From NCBI RefSeq assembly GCF_002001175.1, contig NZ_MUNT01000016.1, positions 41,656-105,655 of the forward strand: a DNA stretch of 64,000 nt, read 5' to 3'. Of this stretch, positions 1-9,453 are shown piece by piece. How positions within the stretch are numbered: position 1 is the first letter of the stretch; the number at the start of each line of letters is the position of its first letter. Source of the DNA: Rhodanobacter sp. C03 (GTDB lineage: Bacteria; Pseudomonadota; Gammaproteobacteria; Xanthomonadales; Rhodanobacteraceae). The translations under genes and the position numbers were made by a program. The notes below the pieces were generated by a model that ran no database searches, was not told the origin of the DNA, and saw only the letters and a list, made by a program, of their open reading frames with translations.

Positions 1-228
1 GATCTGATTGGCGCGGCGGCGCTAGCTGTTCCTCGAGCATTTTGGCGAGTTTTTGTTCACGTCGCCGTCATTGGCGAAATGGAAAGCTCCTTGAGCTTGG
101 CCGCCCGCATTGGATGGTCGGAAACCACTTGTTGTCAACGGTATATGGCTTCGCTGCCGTATCGCGTGGTCGTGCCCGAAATAAATCCTTTGGTGTGGCA
201 TTCGGTCACGGGCCGAGAACGGTTGAAA
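1..228. other. Left-edge stretch without a supported gene
   Basis: This stretch stays open in the frame of the downstream reductase back to base 1, but the translated leader matches nothing I recognise. It also crosses the FNR-type palindrome just downstream. I read it as the upstream intergenic region or the tail of a gene outside the window. Confidence 0.4.
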
Positions 229-242
229 TTGATCGATATCAA
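229..242 (+). promoter_or_regulatory. FNR-type box (TTGAT-CGAT-ATCAA)
   Basis: Perfect FNR palindrome TTGATCGATATCAA, ending 40 bp before the proposed ATG of the ferredoxin reductase at 283. It is the only such box I see ahead of the block from the reductase to nosL. It could therefore control the whole nos operon in response to low oxygen (FNR) or NO (a DNR-type relative). Confidence 0.75.
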
Positions 243-282
243 GAACAGACGCGTCGTGGTCGCGCAGACTTCTACCCACGTG

Positions 283-1422
283 ATGAATTCGCAAGAGGTG
301 TGTATTTCAGTGTGCGAAAGGTCGATTTGTACAGATGCGGTTATCGTTGGAGCCGGCCCCGTAGGGTTATTCCAGGTGTTCGAGCTTGGCCTGCTCGGGG
401 TCAGCGCGCACATCATCGACTCGATGCCACAGGTTGGTGGTCAATGCATCGAGTTGTACCCCGACAAACCGATTTACGACATCCCGGCGGTACCGGTGTG
501 CAGTGCACGTGAGTTGATCGAGCGGCTTCAGGCACAAATTCGACCGTTCGCCCCGCAATTCCACTTGGGCGAGACGTTGACCACGGTCGATCGCTTGGAA
601 AGTGGGCGCTTCAAGGTAACCACCAGTGCTGGGACCACGTTCAACACCGGAGCACTGATAATAGCTGGCGGTCTCGGGGCATTTGCGCCTCGCAAGCTCG
701 CATTGCCTGACATCGAAGGTGTGGAGGGTCACGCGGTCCACTACAAGGTTATCGACGCCAGCAAATTTGATGGTAAGGACATTGTGATTGCCGGCGGCGG
801 TGACGCAGCACTGGATTGGTCACTGGCACTGGTCGATCGTGCCAATAGCATCGTGCTGGTGCATCGTTCGACCAAGTTTCGGGCGGCACCCGCCCACGTC
901 AAACGCATGCAGGAACTGTGCGACGCCGGTCGCATGCAATTCTTCGAAGGCGACATCGTGGGACTGGATGCGCCGGAAGGCGAGCTGAAGTGGGTACGTG
1001 TACGGGCACGCAGTGGTGTGGTGCAACGGATCGAGTCTGAGCAATTGCTGGTCTTCTGGGGATTGCATCCGGCACTCGGGCCGATCGCGGAGTGGGGCTT
1101 GCAACTCGATCACCAGCAGATCGTGGTCGATACGGCCACGTTCCAAACATCGAAAGGCGGCATCTATGCAGTTGGCGACGTGAGCACCTATCCCGGCAAG
1201 AAGAAACTGATTCTTTCTGGTTTTCACGAGGCGGCGTTGTGCGCCTTCGCCGTAAAGGAACACCTCAATCCTGGTGAGAAGGTGCATCTGCAGTACACCA
1301 CGACCAGCCCAATTATGCACAAGCGCCTAGGCGTTGTGGTTGGTGCCGATGGCGCACCCATCGTGCCCGCGGCCAGTCCGGCCAGCGCCGGCTTGACCAC
1401 CGATGTCGCCAGCAATACGTGA
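283..1422 (+). CDS. Ferredoxin--NADP reductase (thioredoxin-reductase-like)
   Basis: FAD- and NADP-binding reductase, about 380 aa. An N-terminal dinucleotide fold carries GAGPVG and the family stretch GGQCIELYPDKPIYDIPA. A second nucleotide fold carries GGGDAALDW, and the C-terminal FAD segment reads IYAVGDVSTYPGKKKL. This is the TrxR-like ferredoxin/flavodoxin-NADP reductase family, which lacks the CxxC redox pair. The frame is open upstream, but homologues begin close to TDAVIVGAG and the FNR box lies at 229-242, so I chose ATG 283; GTG 310 after AGAGG is an alternative. It sits 62 bp before a HiPIP gene and probably opens the nos operon. Inference: it moves electrons between NAD(P)H and a small Fe-S carrier, perhaps for NosR or NosZ maturation. 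Confidence 0.85.
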   Translation: MNSQEVCISVCERSICTDAVIVGAGPVGLFQVFELGLLGVSAHIIDSMPQVGGQCIELYPDKPIYDIPAVPVCSARELIERLQAQIRPFAPQFHLGETLTTVDRLESGRFKVTTSAGTTFNTGALIIAGGLGAFAPRKLALPDIEGVEGHAVHYKVIDASKFDGKDIVIAGGGDAALDWSLALVDRANSIVLVHRSTKFRAAPAHVKRMQELCDAGRMQFFEGDIVGLDAPEGELKWVRVRARSGVVQRIESEQLLVFWGLHPALGPIAEWGLQLDHQQIVVDTATFQTSKGGIYAVGDVSTYPGKKKLILSGFHEAALCAFAVKEHLNPGEKVHLQYTTTSPIMHKRLGVVVGADGAPIVPAASPASAGLTTDVASNT

Positions 1423-1484
1423 AATGCGTGCCAGCACGCGGTATGCGTGTGTGAAATGAAGCGACACAGTCCCAGGAGAAACCC

Positions 1485-1787
1485 ATGAAAGAGAACAGCA
1501 ATGAATTCGATGCTAGCCGTCGCACCCTGCTGAAGAGCGGCCTGACCATGGCGGCAATCGGGGCCGTGGCAGCCACCGGTCTGCTGAAATCCGCACCGGC
1601 GCATGCACAAGCCTTGGCCCCCCAGGCCACGATGATGTACCAGTCCACACCGCACGGTAAGGATCAATGCGACAACTGCATCCACTACGTCCCGGGCAAG
1701 ACGCCAAAGTCCAACGGAACCTGCAAAGTTGTTGCAGGAAGTATTAGCCCCACCGCATGGTGCGTCGCCTATGCGCGTAAAGCCTAA
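1485..1787 (+). CDS. High-potential iron-sulfur protein (HiPIP), Tat-exported
   Basis: 100-aa periplasmic electron carrier. The N-terminus has a Tat signal (SRRTLLK at residues 11-17, hydrophobic stretch, cleavage near AHAQA). The mature part has the four HiPIP cluster cysteines C62, C65, C80 and C93 in the usual CxxC...C...C order. A good ribosome site (AGGAG) precedes the ATG. HiPIPs shuttle one electron between quinol oxidases and terminal reductases. Its position between the ferredoxin reductase and apbE-nosR suggests it donates to, or takes electrons for, the N2O reductase branch; that role is inferred. Confidence 0.92.
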   Translation: MKENSNEFDASRRTLLKSGLTMAAIGAVAATGLLKSAPAHAQALAPQATMMYQSTPHGKDQCDNCIHYVPGKTPKSNGTCKVVAGSISPTAWCVAYARKA

Positions 1788-1855
1788 AGCAGCGCGTCAA
1801 ATGCTTTCCTGAAGATACTGTCTGGTTCGTTTTGCAGCCACTGGAGGCTGACGTC

Positions 1856-2923
1856 ATGCATGTCCCGGAAAAAGCTGACGAGCCTCGGTCGCCCGGTCGC
1901 CGAAAACTCCTCAAGGCCTTCGTCGGTGTGGCAGCGGCCGGAGGATTGGTCGGAGGATCAGGCTGGTTCGTGCTCAAACGGGGACGGAACCTGTTCGAGG
2001 TGCGTCGTGAGCAGACGCTTATGCAGACTTCGGTAGCAATCACCTGCCTGGCCGACGACGTTGACAAGGCGGGCGTCGCCATTGACGCCGCGTTTCAGCG
2101 AATGGCCAGTACTGTTGCGGTGCTGACGCGCTTCGACCCGGCCGGTCCGGTGGCGCGCCTGAACCGTGATGGCCGTCTGGAGAATTTGCCGCCGGAACTC
2201 AGGGACGTTTTGCATCGCTCATTGGCGATTTCAGCGGTGACTGACGGTGACTTCGATATCAGCGTGTTGCCCGTCCTGGAGTACTTCGAATCGATGCGCC
2301 AGCCCGCCGTACTCGATGCGGGTGATCGTGTACAGATAGGGGAGCGAGATCATCTGATCAATTATCGCCGAATCGCGCTGGATGCGCAGGGCGTACGGTT
2401 CACCCATCCGGGTATGTCCGTCACATTGGACGGGCTGGCGAAGGGGTACGTCATCGACCAGGGGATTGCCTCGTTGAGAGAGTCGGGTATCGAAGACGCC
2501 CTGGTGGATGCAGGTGGCGATCTGCGTGCGATCTCCGGTAGCGATTTCAACCGTCAGTGGCACATCGGCATCGTTGATCCCGGCGACATCAACAAGGTTG
2601 CAGCCGTCGTGACAATACGCAATGCCGCACTTGGCACGTCCGGCAATTACCGGATCTTCTATTCGTCCGACAAGACGCTTTTCCATGTGATCAATCCACA
2701 TACGGGTTATTCCCCACTGAATTACTCCAGCGTCACGGTCATGGCGGAGACCTCGGTGGATGCCGATGCAATGAGCGTCGCCGCCGCTTCGATGCCGGTG
2801 CCGCGGTTGCGCGAAGTGATGGCCTCGCAGAACGATCAATGGCTGGTCTTCTCCAGGGACGGTAGCAGGAGCTGGCGTTCGAAGGATCTCCCGCAAGTTT
2901 CGGGCAATCCGGAGGTGGTCTGA
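1856..2923 (+). CDS. apbE: FAD:protein FMN transferase (ApbE/NosX type)
   Basis: About 355 aa. ApbE enzymes attach FMN covalently to a threonine of periplasmic flavoproteins; in nos clusters the substrate is NosR. The N-terminus has a twin-arginine motif (RRKLLK) and hydrophobic segment. The core shows the family signatures DGLAKGYVID and DAGGDLRA, and SVDADAMSVAAA near the C-terminus. ATG 1856 follows GGAGG, which I preferred over an upstream TTG at 1832. It ends one base before the nosR start codon, so the two are coupled. This corresponds to NosX in other denitrifiers. Confidence 0.9.
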   Translation: MHVPEKADEPRSPGRRKLLKAFVGVAAAGGLVGGSGWFVLKRGRNLFEVRREQTLMQTSVAITCLADDVDKAGVAIDAAFQRMASTVAVLTRFDPAGPVARLNRDGRLENLPPELRDVLHRSLAISAVTDGDFDISVLPVLEYFESMRQPAVLDAGDRVQIGERDHLINYRRIALDAQGVRFTHPGMSVTLDGLAKGYVIDQGIASLRESGIEDALVDAGGDLRAISGSDFNRQWHIGIVDPGDINKVAAVVTIRNAALGTSGNYRIFYSSDKTLFHVINPHTGYSPLNYSSVTVMAETSVDADAMSVAAASMPVPRLREVMASQNDQWLVFSRDGSRSWRSKDLPQVSGNPEVV

Positions 2924-2924
2924 C

Positions 2925-5141
2925 GTGCGCACACGGCCACCCGAAAGCCCTGGTCTTTCCGGGGTATTGCACACGGCCAAACTCGCCAGGAGGCTGCTCC
3001 TGCTTTGTGTGACCTGCCTGCTGATGCTTGTTTCCATGGAAGCCATCGCAGGCGTCGATCAGAAATTTCCCGAAGTGCGTGGCTACTTTCCCAGCGCAAC
3101 CCGATTCGCGGATATCTCCGGAAAGCCGCCGGCAGCACCGGTCTACGACGGTGACAAGGTTATCGGCTACGTGTTCGAGTCGGTGATGGTAGCGCCGGTT
3201 CCGGCGTATTCCGGTGATCCAATCAATATCCTCGTGGCGATTGACCAGACTGGCAAGATCCTCGGCACCAAGGTTCTCGAGCAGCATGAGCCGATCCTAC
3301 TGGTCGGCATTCCGGTGCAGCGACTTTACGATTTCGTTGAGCGTTATGTCGGCCACAGCGTCAAGGACAAGATCGTCGTCGGTGGAAGCGATGTTCCCGG
3401 GACTACAAAAATTGATGCGATCAGCAGCGCCACCGTCACCTCGATGGTGGTCAATGAGACGATCATGAATGCAGCGCTGGAAGTAGCCGTGTCGCGGCAT
3501 CTGGTGACCGGTATGCCGGCCACCGAAAATGCGCTGGCCACCATCCGGGCCGACTATCTCAAGAAGGCTAATTGGCAGCAGCTGACGGGGAACGGGGCTT
3601 TCCGCCAGCTGAACATCACTCGAGGGACGGTCATCGATGCCTTCAAGGGGCAGCCCGAGAGCGGCTTGGTCGACGATCCGACCGCACCATCACCGGGTCA
3701 TGAGAACGACACCTTCATTGACCTCTATTACGCCGACATCACCCCGCCGACTGTAGGCAGAAACCTGCTCGGCGACGCCACCTACAAAGCGATGATGCAG
3801 AACCTCAGTCCCGGCGATGAAGCGATTGCGGTCGTCGCCAACGGTGTCTATTCGTACAAGGGATTGGGCTACGTGCGCGGCGGCATCTATGACCGGCTGC
3901 ATATTGTCCAAGACAGCAAGTTGTTCCTTTTCAAGGATACTGATTACGTGGCGCTCGACAACCCGGAACTGGCCGGGATGCCGAGCTTTAACGAGAACGG
4001 CATTTTCATCCTGCACCATGGACAGGGGTTCAATGCCGGTGGCCCATGGACGCTGCAGCTGCTGGTCAGGCGGCAGATCGGGCCGCTGAAAAGCATCTAC
4101 AGCACGTTTAGCGGGGGCTACCAGATCCCTGCCGACTACGTCATCCAGCCGAAGGTCAACAGCAGTCCGATTCCTGATGACGCTCCATTGTGGGTGAAGG
4201 TCTGGTACGGCAAGCGCTTCGAGATTGCCGTGCTGGTAGCCGGACTGCTCTTCCTGTCGCTGATCCTGATTTTCCAGGACTGGGTGGTCAAGCGTCCAAA
4301 GCTGCTGGAACGCGTCCGTGTCGGCTTTCTGATCTACACCGTCGTGTTCATCGGCTGGTACGGCCTGGCGCAGCTTTCGGTGGTGAACATCCTGACCTTC
4401 GTCAATGCGGTGATCCACGGCTTCCACTGGTCCATCTTCCTGATGGATCCCCTGATCTTCATCCTGTGGACCTTCGTGGCGGTGTCCCTGCTATTGGTGG
4501 GGCGGGGCGTGTATTGCGGCTGGCTGTGCCCGTTTGGCGCCATGCAGGTGCTGATCAACAAGGTGGCGTTGAAGTTCAAGGTGCCGCAACTGGAACCACC
4601 ACCGTATGTGCATGAGCGGTTGTGGGCGATCAAGTACATCATCTTGCTGTTCCTCTTTGGCCTGTCGCTGCAGTCGGTGGGTCTGTCCGAGCGCTTCGCG
4701 GAGGTCGAGCCGTTCAAGACTGCGGTCAATCTGCACTTCATGCGCTCCTGGGGCTTTGTTCTTTACGCGGTGATCCTGCTCGTCGCGGCAGCGTTCATCA
4801 ACAAGTTCTTCTGCCGCTACATCTGTCCGCTAGGTGCCGGCCTTGCTGTTTCAGGGCGCTGGCGCCTGTTCGAGTGGCTGCGTCGGCGCAAGGAGTGCGG
4901 ACATCCCTGCCAGATCTGCGCCAACGAGTGCGAGGTCAGGGCGATCAGTCCGCTGGGTCCGATCAACTACAACGAGTGTCACTACTGCCTGGACTGCCAG
5001 GTGACCTACGAAGACGACCACAAGTGCCCACCTCTGGTCGAACATCGAAAGAGAAAAGAGAAGGCGTCACGCCCGTTGCCAACGCGTGTCGTCACCACAG
5101 ATGCAGGAGACACTGATGCACAGGCAGAAAGACCTAGGTAG
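2925..5141 (+). CDS. nosR: NosR, membrane electron donor/regulator for N2O reductase
   Basis: 738-aa polytopic flavo-iron-sulfur protein that feeds electrons to NosZ. After a signal segment comes a periplasmic FMN-binding domain with the acceptor motif ISSATVTS (about residue 167). About six membrane helices follow, carrying two CxxxCP motifs (CGWLCP, CRYICP). The C-terminal cytoplasmic part has two ferredoxin-like cysteine clusters (CQICANEC and CHYCLDC). Start is GTG 2925 with GGAGG ten bases upstream. It lies between apbE, which should flavinylate it, and nosZ. Length and architecture are normal for the family. Confidence 0.95.
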   Translation: MRTRPPESPGLSGVLHTAKLARRLLLLCVTCLLMLVSMEAIAGVDQKFPEVRGYFPSATRFADISGKPPAAPVYDGDKVIGYVFESVMVAPVPAYSGDPINILVAIDQTGKILGTKVLEQHEPILLVGIPVQRLYDFVERYVGHSVKDKIVVGGSDVPGTTKIDAISSATVTSMVVNETIMNAALEVAVSRHLVTGMPATENALATIRADYLKKANWQQLTGNGAFRQLNITRGTVIDAFKGQPESGLVDDPTAPSPGHENDTFIDLYYADITPPTVGRNLLGDATYKAMMQNLSPGDEAIAVVANGVYSYKGLGYVRGGIYDRLHIVQDSKLFLFKDTDYVALDNPELAGMPSFNENGIFILHHGQGFNAGGPWTLQLLVRRQIGPLKSIYSTFSGGYQIPADYVIQPKVNSSPIPDDAPLWVKVWYGKRFEIAVLVAGLLFLSLILIFQDWVVKRPKLLERVRVGFLIYTVVFIGWYGLAQLSVVNILTFVNAVIHGFHWSIFLMDPLIFILWTFVAVSLLLVGRGVYCGWLCPFGAMQVLINKVALKFKVPQLEPPPYVHERLWAIKYIILLFLFGLSLQSVGLSERFAEVEPFKTAVNLHFMRSWGFVLYAVILLVAAAFINKFFCRYICPLGAGLAVSGRWRLFEWLRRRKECGHPCQICANECEVRAISPLGPINYNECHYCLDCQVTYEDDHKCPPLVEHRKRKEKASRPLPTRVVTTDAGDTDAQAERPR

Positions 5142-5188
5142 GCCAGCAATCTGGTTGGGATGCCACTAATTTTTGAGGAGCGATAGCA

Positions 5189-7165
5189 ATGAGCGACAAG
5201 ACAAACGAACAGAATCCGGAATTGAAAGCCGGCCAGTTCAGAGCGCTGACGGAAGAGGAGATTGCCTCGCTTCCTGGTTCGCCGGGGAACCTTGGCCGCC
5301 GTGGTTTCATGAAAATGGGCGCACTGGCGGGTCTTGCCGGCGTCGGTGGCACGCTGCTAGCCGGATGCGGCCGCGCGTCGACGGGCGAACAGCCCGTGTC
5401 GAGTAAGGCCCCCGCCCCTGCAGCCACGGGCATGCCGGAGGATCACGTTGCGCCGGGCAAACTGGACGAATACTACGGTTTCTGGAGCGGCGGCCAGTCC
5501 GGCGAAATGCGTATTCTGGGCCTGCCGTCGATGCGTGAACTGATGCGCATCCCGGTGTTTAACACCGACTTCGCCATCGGCTGGGGCATCACCAACGAGA
5601 GCAAGCGGGTATTAGGCGAGAACTTTCCCCGAGGTGGTGACCTTCATCATCCGCATATGAGTCAGACGAACGGTCATTACGACGGGCGCTACCTGTTCAT
5701 GAACGACAAAACGGGCTGTCGTATCGCACGCATCCGCTGTGATGTGATGCGCACCGACAAGATCACCAGCATTCCCAATGTAGCGGACGTCCACGGCCTG
5801 CGCGTGCAGCGTGAGCCACGCACCGGTTACGTGTTCGCCAACTCGGAATTCAGAGTTCCCAGTCCCAACGACGGCCGTGACCTGGACGATCCGAAGAAAT
5901 ACCAGTGCGTTTTCACGGCGGTGAACGGCGACACCATGGAAGTGGCATGGCAGGTCATCGTCGATGGGAACCTGGACAATACCGATTGCGATTACGACGG
6001 CAAATACGTGGCCTCGACCTGCTACAACAGCGAGGGGGCCGTGGATCTTGCAGGCATGATGCAGGGCGAGCGCGACTGGGCCGTCGTGTTCAACATCAAG
6101 CGCATAGAGGCGGCAGTCAAGGCCGGCAAATTCAAGACCATCGGCACGTCCAAGGTGCCAGTGGTGGACGGACGCCATGGTTCGGAACTGACCATGTACA
6201 TCCCGGTCCCGAAGAACCCGCACGGCCTCAATTCCAGCCCGGACGGCAAGTATTTCGCTGCCGCCGGCAAGTTGTCGCCGACGGTCACCCTGATGGCGTG
6301 GAGCAAGGTCGACGACTACTTTGCCGGCAAGCTCAAAGATCCGCGTGATGCTGTGGTGGCCGAGCCACAACTGGGCCTAGGGCCATTGCATACGGCTTAC
6401 GACGGTCGTGGCAATGCGTACACCACGCTGTTCATCGATAGCCAGATCGTAAAATGGAACATCCAGGACGCGATCGACGCCTATGCGGGCAAGAAGGTCA
6501 ACTACCTGCGCCAGAAGCTCGATGTCGCCTACCAGCCTGGCCACAACCACACGTCGCTGGGCGAAACGCGCGATGCGGATGGCAAGTGGCTGGTATCGCT
6601 GAACAAGTTCTCGAAGGATCGTTTCCTGGCGGTCGGCCCACTGCATCCGGACAACGATCAATTGATCGACATTTCCGGCGACCAGATGGTGCTGGTGGCG
6701 GATGCACCGGTCTTCTCGGAGCCCCATGATGCCGTGATCATTCCGAGCCGACTCATGGCGGGCAAGATCAAGCGCATTTGGGATCGCAAGGACCCGTTCT
6801 TTGCCGAAACCGTCGCCCAGGCGACGAAGCACGGCATCGTTTTGGAGAAGGACAGCAAGGTCATCCGCGAGGGCAAGAAGGTCTTTGTCTACATGACCAG
6901 CTCTGCGCCGACGTTCGGTCTGAACAGCTTCACGGTGAAGAAAGGCGACGAAGTGACTGTGGTGGACACAAACATCGACGACATCGAGGATCTGACCCAC
7001 GGATTCTGTCTCAGCAACTATGGCATCAACATGGAGATCAGCCCGCAGGAGACTTCGTCCGTCACCTTCATCGCTGACAAGCCAGGAGTCTACTGGTACT
7101 ACTGCACGTTCTTCTGCCATGCGCTGCACTTGGAGATGAGAGGCCGGATGTTGGTGGAAGCGTGA
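5189..7165 (+). CDS. nosZ: Nitrous-oxide reductase NosZ (clade I, Tat-exported)
   Basis: 658-aa copper enzyme reducing N2O to N2. The Tat signal is GRRGFMKMG near residue 33. The N-terminal beta-propeller carries the CuZ histidine region [16 protein letters not shown] and DVHGLRV. The C-terminal cupredoxin domain holds the CuA site [15 protein letters not shown]. The twin-arginine signal, rather than a Sec signal, and the nosRZDFYL order mark clade I. Oddly, the signal region ends LLAGCGRAS, a good lipobox, so the enzyme may be a membrane-anchored lipoprotein. AGGAG precedes the ATG; the gene starts 47 bp after nosR. Confidence 0.97.
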   Translation: MSDKTNEQNPELKAGQFRALTEEEIASLPGSPGNLGRRGFMKMGALAGLAGVGGTLLAGCGRASTGEQPVSSKAPAPAATGMPEDHVAPGKLDEYYGFWSGGQSGEMRILGLPSMRELMRIPVFNTDFAIGWGITNESKRVLGENFPRGGDLHHPHMSQTNGHYDGRYLFMNDKTGCRIARIRCDVMRTDKITSIPNVADVHGLRVQREPRTGYVFANSEFRVPSPNDGRDLDDPKKYQCVFTAVNGDTMEVAWQVIVDGNLDNTDCDYDGKYVASTCYNSEGAVDLAGMMQGERDWAVVFNIKRIEAAVKAGKFKTIGTSKVPVVDGRHGSELTMYIPVPKNPHGLNSSPDGKYFAAAGKLSPTVTLMAWSKVDDYFAGKLKDPRDAVVAEPQLGLGPLHTAYDGRGNAYTTLFIDSQIVKWNIQDAIDAYAGKKVNYLRQKLDVAYQPGHNHTSLGETRDADGKWLVSLNKFSKDRFLAVGPLHPDNDQLIDISGDQMVLVADAPVFSEPHDAVIIPSRLMAGKIKRIWDRKDPFFAETVAQATKHGIVLEKDSKVIREGKKVFVYMTSSAPTFGLNSFTVKKGDEVTVVDTNIDDIEDLTHGFCLSNYGINMEISPQETSSVTFIADKPGVYWYYCTFFCHALHLEMRGRMLVEA

Positions 7166-7190
7166 TGAACGGCTGGATCCGCCGGAGCCT

Positions 7191-8522
7191 GTGTTCTGGC
7201 GGGTCAGCCTCATCCTCAGCTCGAGGTGTCCGTTGAACTTCCGCAGCCTTTGGCCTCTGCTCTTTCTCCTGCTTGCTGCATCTGGTCTCTGCCTGGCGGC
7301 GCAAGCGCCGTATTCCCTTGAGAAGACAATCGCCGAGGCGACGGCGGGGACGGTGGTTAACGTACCCGCGGGTGTTCACCATGTGCACCTGCACCTGAAC
7401 AAGTCGATATCGCTCGTGGGCAGCCCCGGAGCAGTGCTTGATGGTGATGGTTCAGGCGATGTGATACGCGTGTCAGCATCTCATGTGCGTATCAATGACC
7501 TGACGATCCGCCACTCCGGTACGGACCTGACCGCGATGAATGCCGGTATCTACATTGACCGTGCGGTGGATGATGTGGGCGTCTCAAACAACAGGATCGA
7601 GAACGTGCTGTTCGGTGTCTATCTGGACGGTGCCAACCATGTGGTGGTTAACGCCAACACCATCGTTGGCGTGCCGCAATTGCGCGTGTCGGATCGGGGT
7701 GACGGGATTCACCTGTGGAATGACACCGGGTGCACGATTTCCGGGAATGACGTGAGCAAGACCCGGGACGGCATCTACGTCTACGTTAGCCCGGACAACA
7801 AGATCGAAAACAACCGGATCCATGACGTGCGCTACGGCGTCCACTACATGTATTCCAAACGGAATTTGTTAGAGGGAAACATTAGCTCCGGCAACACCGC
7901 AGGCTTCGCCTTGATGGCATCCGATCATCTGCGAGTCATCGGCAATCAGGCGTATGACGACATGTCTTACGGGTTCCTGCTCAACTACATCAATTACAGC
8001 GAGATTCGCGGCAACGAGGTGCGCAACATCCAGGGACAATTCGATACCGATGGTCAGGTCGTCGACGGTGCCGAGGGCAAGGCAATCTTCGTGTACCTCT
8101 CCCAGGGCAATACGATCACGGACAACCTGCTGGAGCGTTCGCGTATCGGCATCCATGTCACCGCAGGTTCTGACCAGAACAATATCTACGGCAATGCCTT
8201 CGTCGACAACCAGACCCAGGTCATGTATGTGCAGAACAATTCGGAGGAATGGTCACAGCACCACCGAGGTAATTACTGGAGCAACTATTTGGGCTGGGAT
8301 CTCAACGGTGATGGCATCGGTGATGTCCCTTACCGGCCTAACGATGGCGTCGATGTACTGCTGTGGAGATATCCGAGCGCACGGGTATTGATGTCGAGCC
8401 CCTCGATCCTGCTGATGCGTTATGTGCAGCACGCGTTTCCAGTGTTCACTCCGCCCAGTGTGCAGGACAGCTTTCCTCTGATGAGGATTCCCGAAAACTT
8501 GAGAGCGCGAGCAAATGATTAA
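7191..8522 (+). CDS. nosD: NosD, periplasmic copper-site maturation protein
   Basis: About 430-443 aa. A Sec signal peptide is followed by a right-handed beta-helix of carbohydrate-binding/sugar-hydrolase (CASH) repeats, visible as recurring N-x-I-x-x-N patterns (for example NRIENVLFGVYLDGANHV, NRIHDVRYGVHYMYSKRN). NosD works with NosFY to assemble the copper-sulfide CuZ site of NosZ. GTG 7191 follows GGAG; a TTG at 7233 after GAGGTG would give a more compact signal peptide and is possible. It overlaps nosF by 8 bp, indicating coupled translation. Confidence 0.93.
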   Translation: MFWRVSLILSSRCPLNFRSLWPLLFLLLAASGLCLAAQAPYSLEKTIAEATAGTVVNVPAGVHHVHLHLNKSISLVGSPGAVLDGDGSGDVIRVSASHVRINDLTIRHSGTDLTAMNAGIYIDRAVDDVGVSNNRIENVLFGVYLDGANHVVVNANTIVGVPQLRVSDRGDGIHLWNDTGCTISGNDVSKTRDGIYVYVSPDNKIENNRIHDVRYGVHYMYSKRNLLEGNISSGNTAGFALMASDHLRVIGNQAYDDMSYGFLLNYINYSEIRGNEVRNIQGQFDTDGQVVDGAEGKAIFVYLSQGNTITDNLLERSRIGIHVTAGSDQNNIYGNAFVDNQTQVMYVQNNSEEWSQHHRGNYWSNYLGWDLNGDGIGDVPYRPNDGVDVLLWRYPSARVLMSSPSILLMRYVQHAFPVFTPPSVQDSFPLMRIPENLRARAND

Positions 8523-9453
8523 CGCTATTGATATTTCCGCTCTCGGCAAGCAATACAAGGGCGTCGCTGCCTTGGCCGGTGTCTCGGCGACCGTGCCAAT
8601 GGGTAAGGTGGTTGGTTTGCTGGGCCACAACGGCGCCGGGAAATCGACCCTGATTAAGCTGATCCTGGGACTCATCGCACCGACCAGCGGTCACGTTGAG
8701 GTGTTGGGTCAATCCCCATGGGGGAGCAACGCGGTCTCGCTGCGTCGTCGCATCGGCTATCTTCCCGAGAGCGTGGCGTTCTACGGAAACCTCACCGGAA
8801 ATGAGGTGATCAACTACCTCGCGAGCCTGAAGCGTGCATCGCGGGAACAGGCGAGTAAGCTGCTAGAGCGCGTCGGCATCGCGTATGCCAGGGATCGCCG
8901 GGTCTCCACCTATTCCAAGGGAATGAGACAGCGTCTGGGCCTAGCGCAGGCGCTGCTGGCAACTCCCGAACTCGTCGTGCTGGATGAACCCACCGGGGGA
9001 CTCGATCCGCAGGCTACGCGCGAGCTCTATGACATAGTCGGCGAGTTGCGTGCCGAAGGGCACAGCGTGCTGGTGTCGTCACACGTGCTGGCTGAGCTTG
9101 AGCCGCACATCGACAGCGCTCTGATCTTGCGCCAGGGCCAGCTGCTCGCGGCGGGCAGCGTTGGCGATCTTCGCCGGCAGTCAGGGTTGCCCGACATCGT
9201 CGTGGTGCAGCTGAAAGACGCTGCCGATCCGGTCGCCTTTGCTCGGGGACTGGATACATTCGCGCTGACACACGATGTGCGGTTCGACGGCCTGTTCGAG
9301 ATCCAGATCGCCGAAGGGGGCAAGCTGGCCCTGCTGCAACGGCTTGTAACAGACCCTGCTGTCGAGGACATTGTGGTCAAAGAGGCATCGCTGGCGCGCC
9401 TGTATGACTATCTTGGCGCAGGCACAAAACAGCAGGGGAAGCAAAAGCCATGA
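8515..9453 (+). CDS. nosF: NosF, ABC transporter ATPase
   Basis: 312-aa ATPase partner of NosY and NosD in NosZ maturation. Walker A is GHNGAGKST, the signature region is YSKGMRQRLG, and Walker B is LVVLDEPTGGLDP. The D-loop and H-loop (VLVSSHVL) are in place. A C-terminal extension of about 80 residues is usual for drug- and nos-type ATPases. It overlaps both nosD and nosY, which supports a stoichiometric NosDFY complex. Confidence 0.95.
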   Translation: MINAIDISALGKQYKGVAALAGVSATVPMGKVVGLLGHNGAGKSTLIKLILGLIAPTSGHVEVLGQSPWGSNAVSLRRRIGYLPESVAFYGNLTGNEVINYLASLKRASREQASKLLERVGIAYARDRRVSTYSKGMRQRLGLAQALLATPELVVLDEPTGGLDPQATRELYDIVGELRAEGHSVLVSSHVLAELEPHIDSALILRQGQLLAAGSVGDLRRQSGLPDIVVVQLKDAADPVAFARGLDTFALTHDVRFDGLFEIQIAEGGKLALLQRLVTDPAVEDIVVKEASLARLYDYLGAGTKQQGKQKP

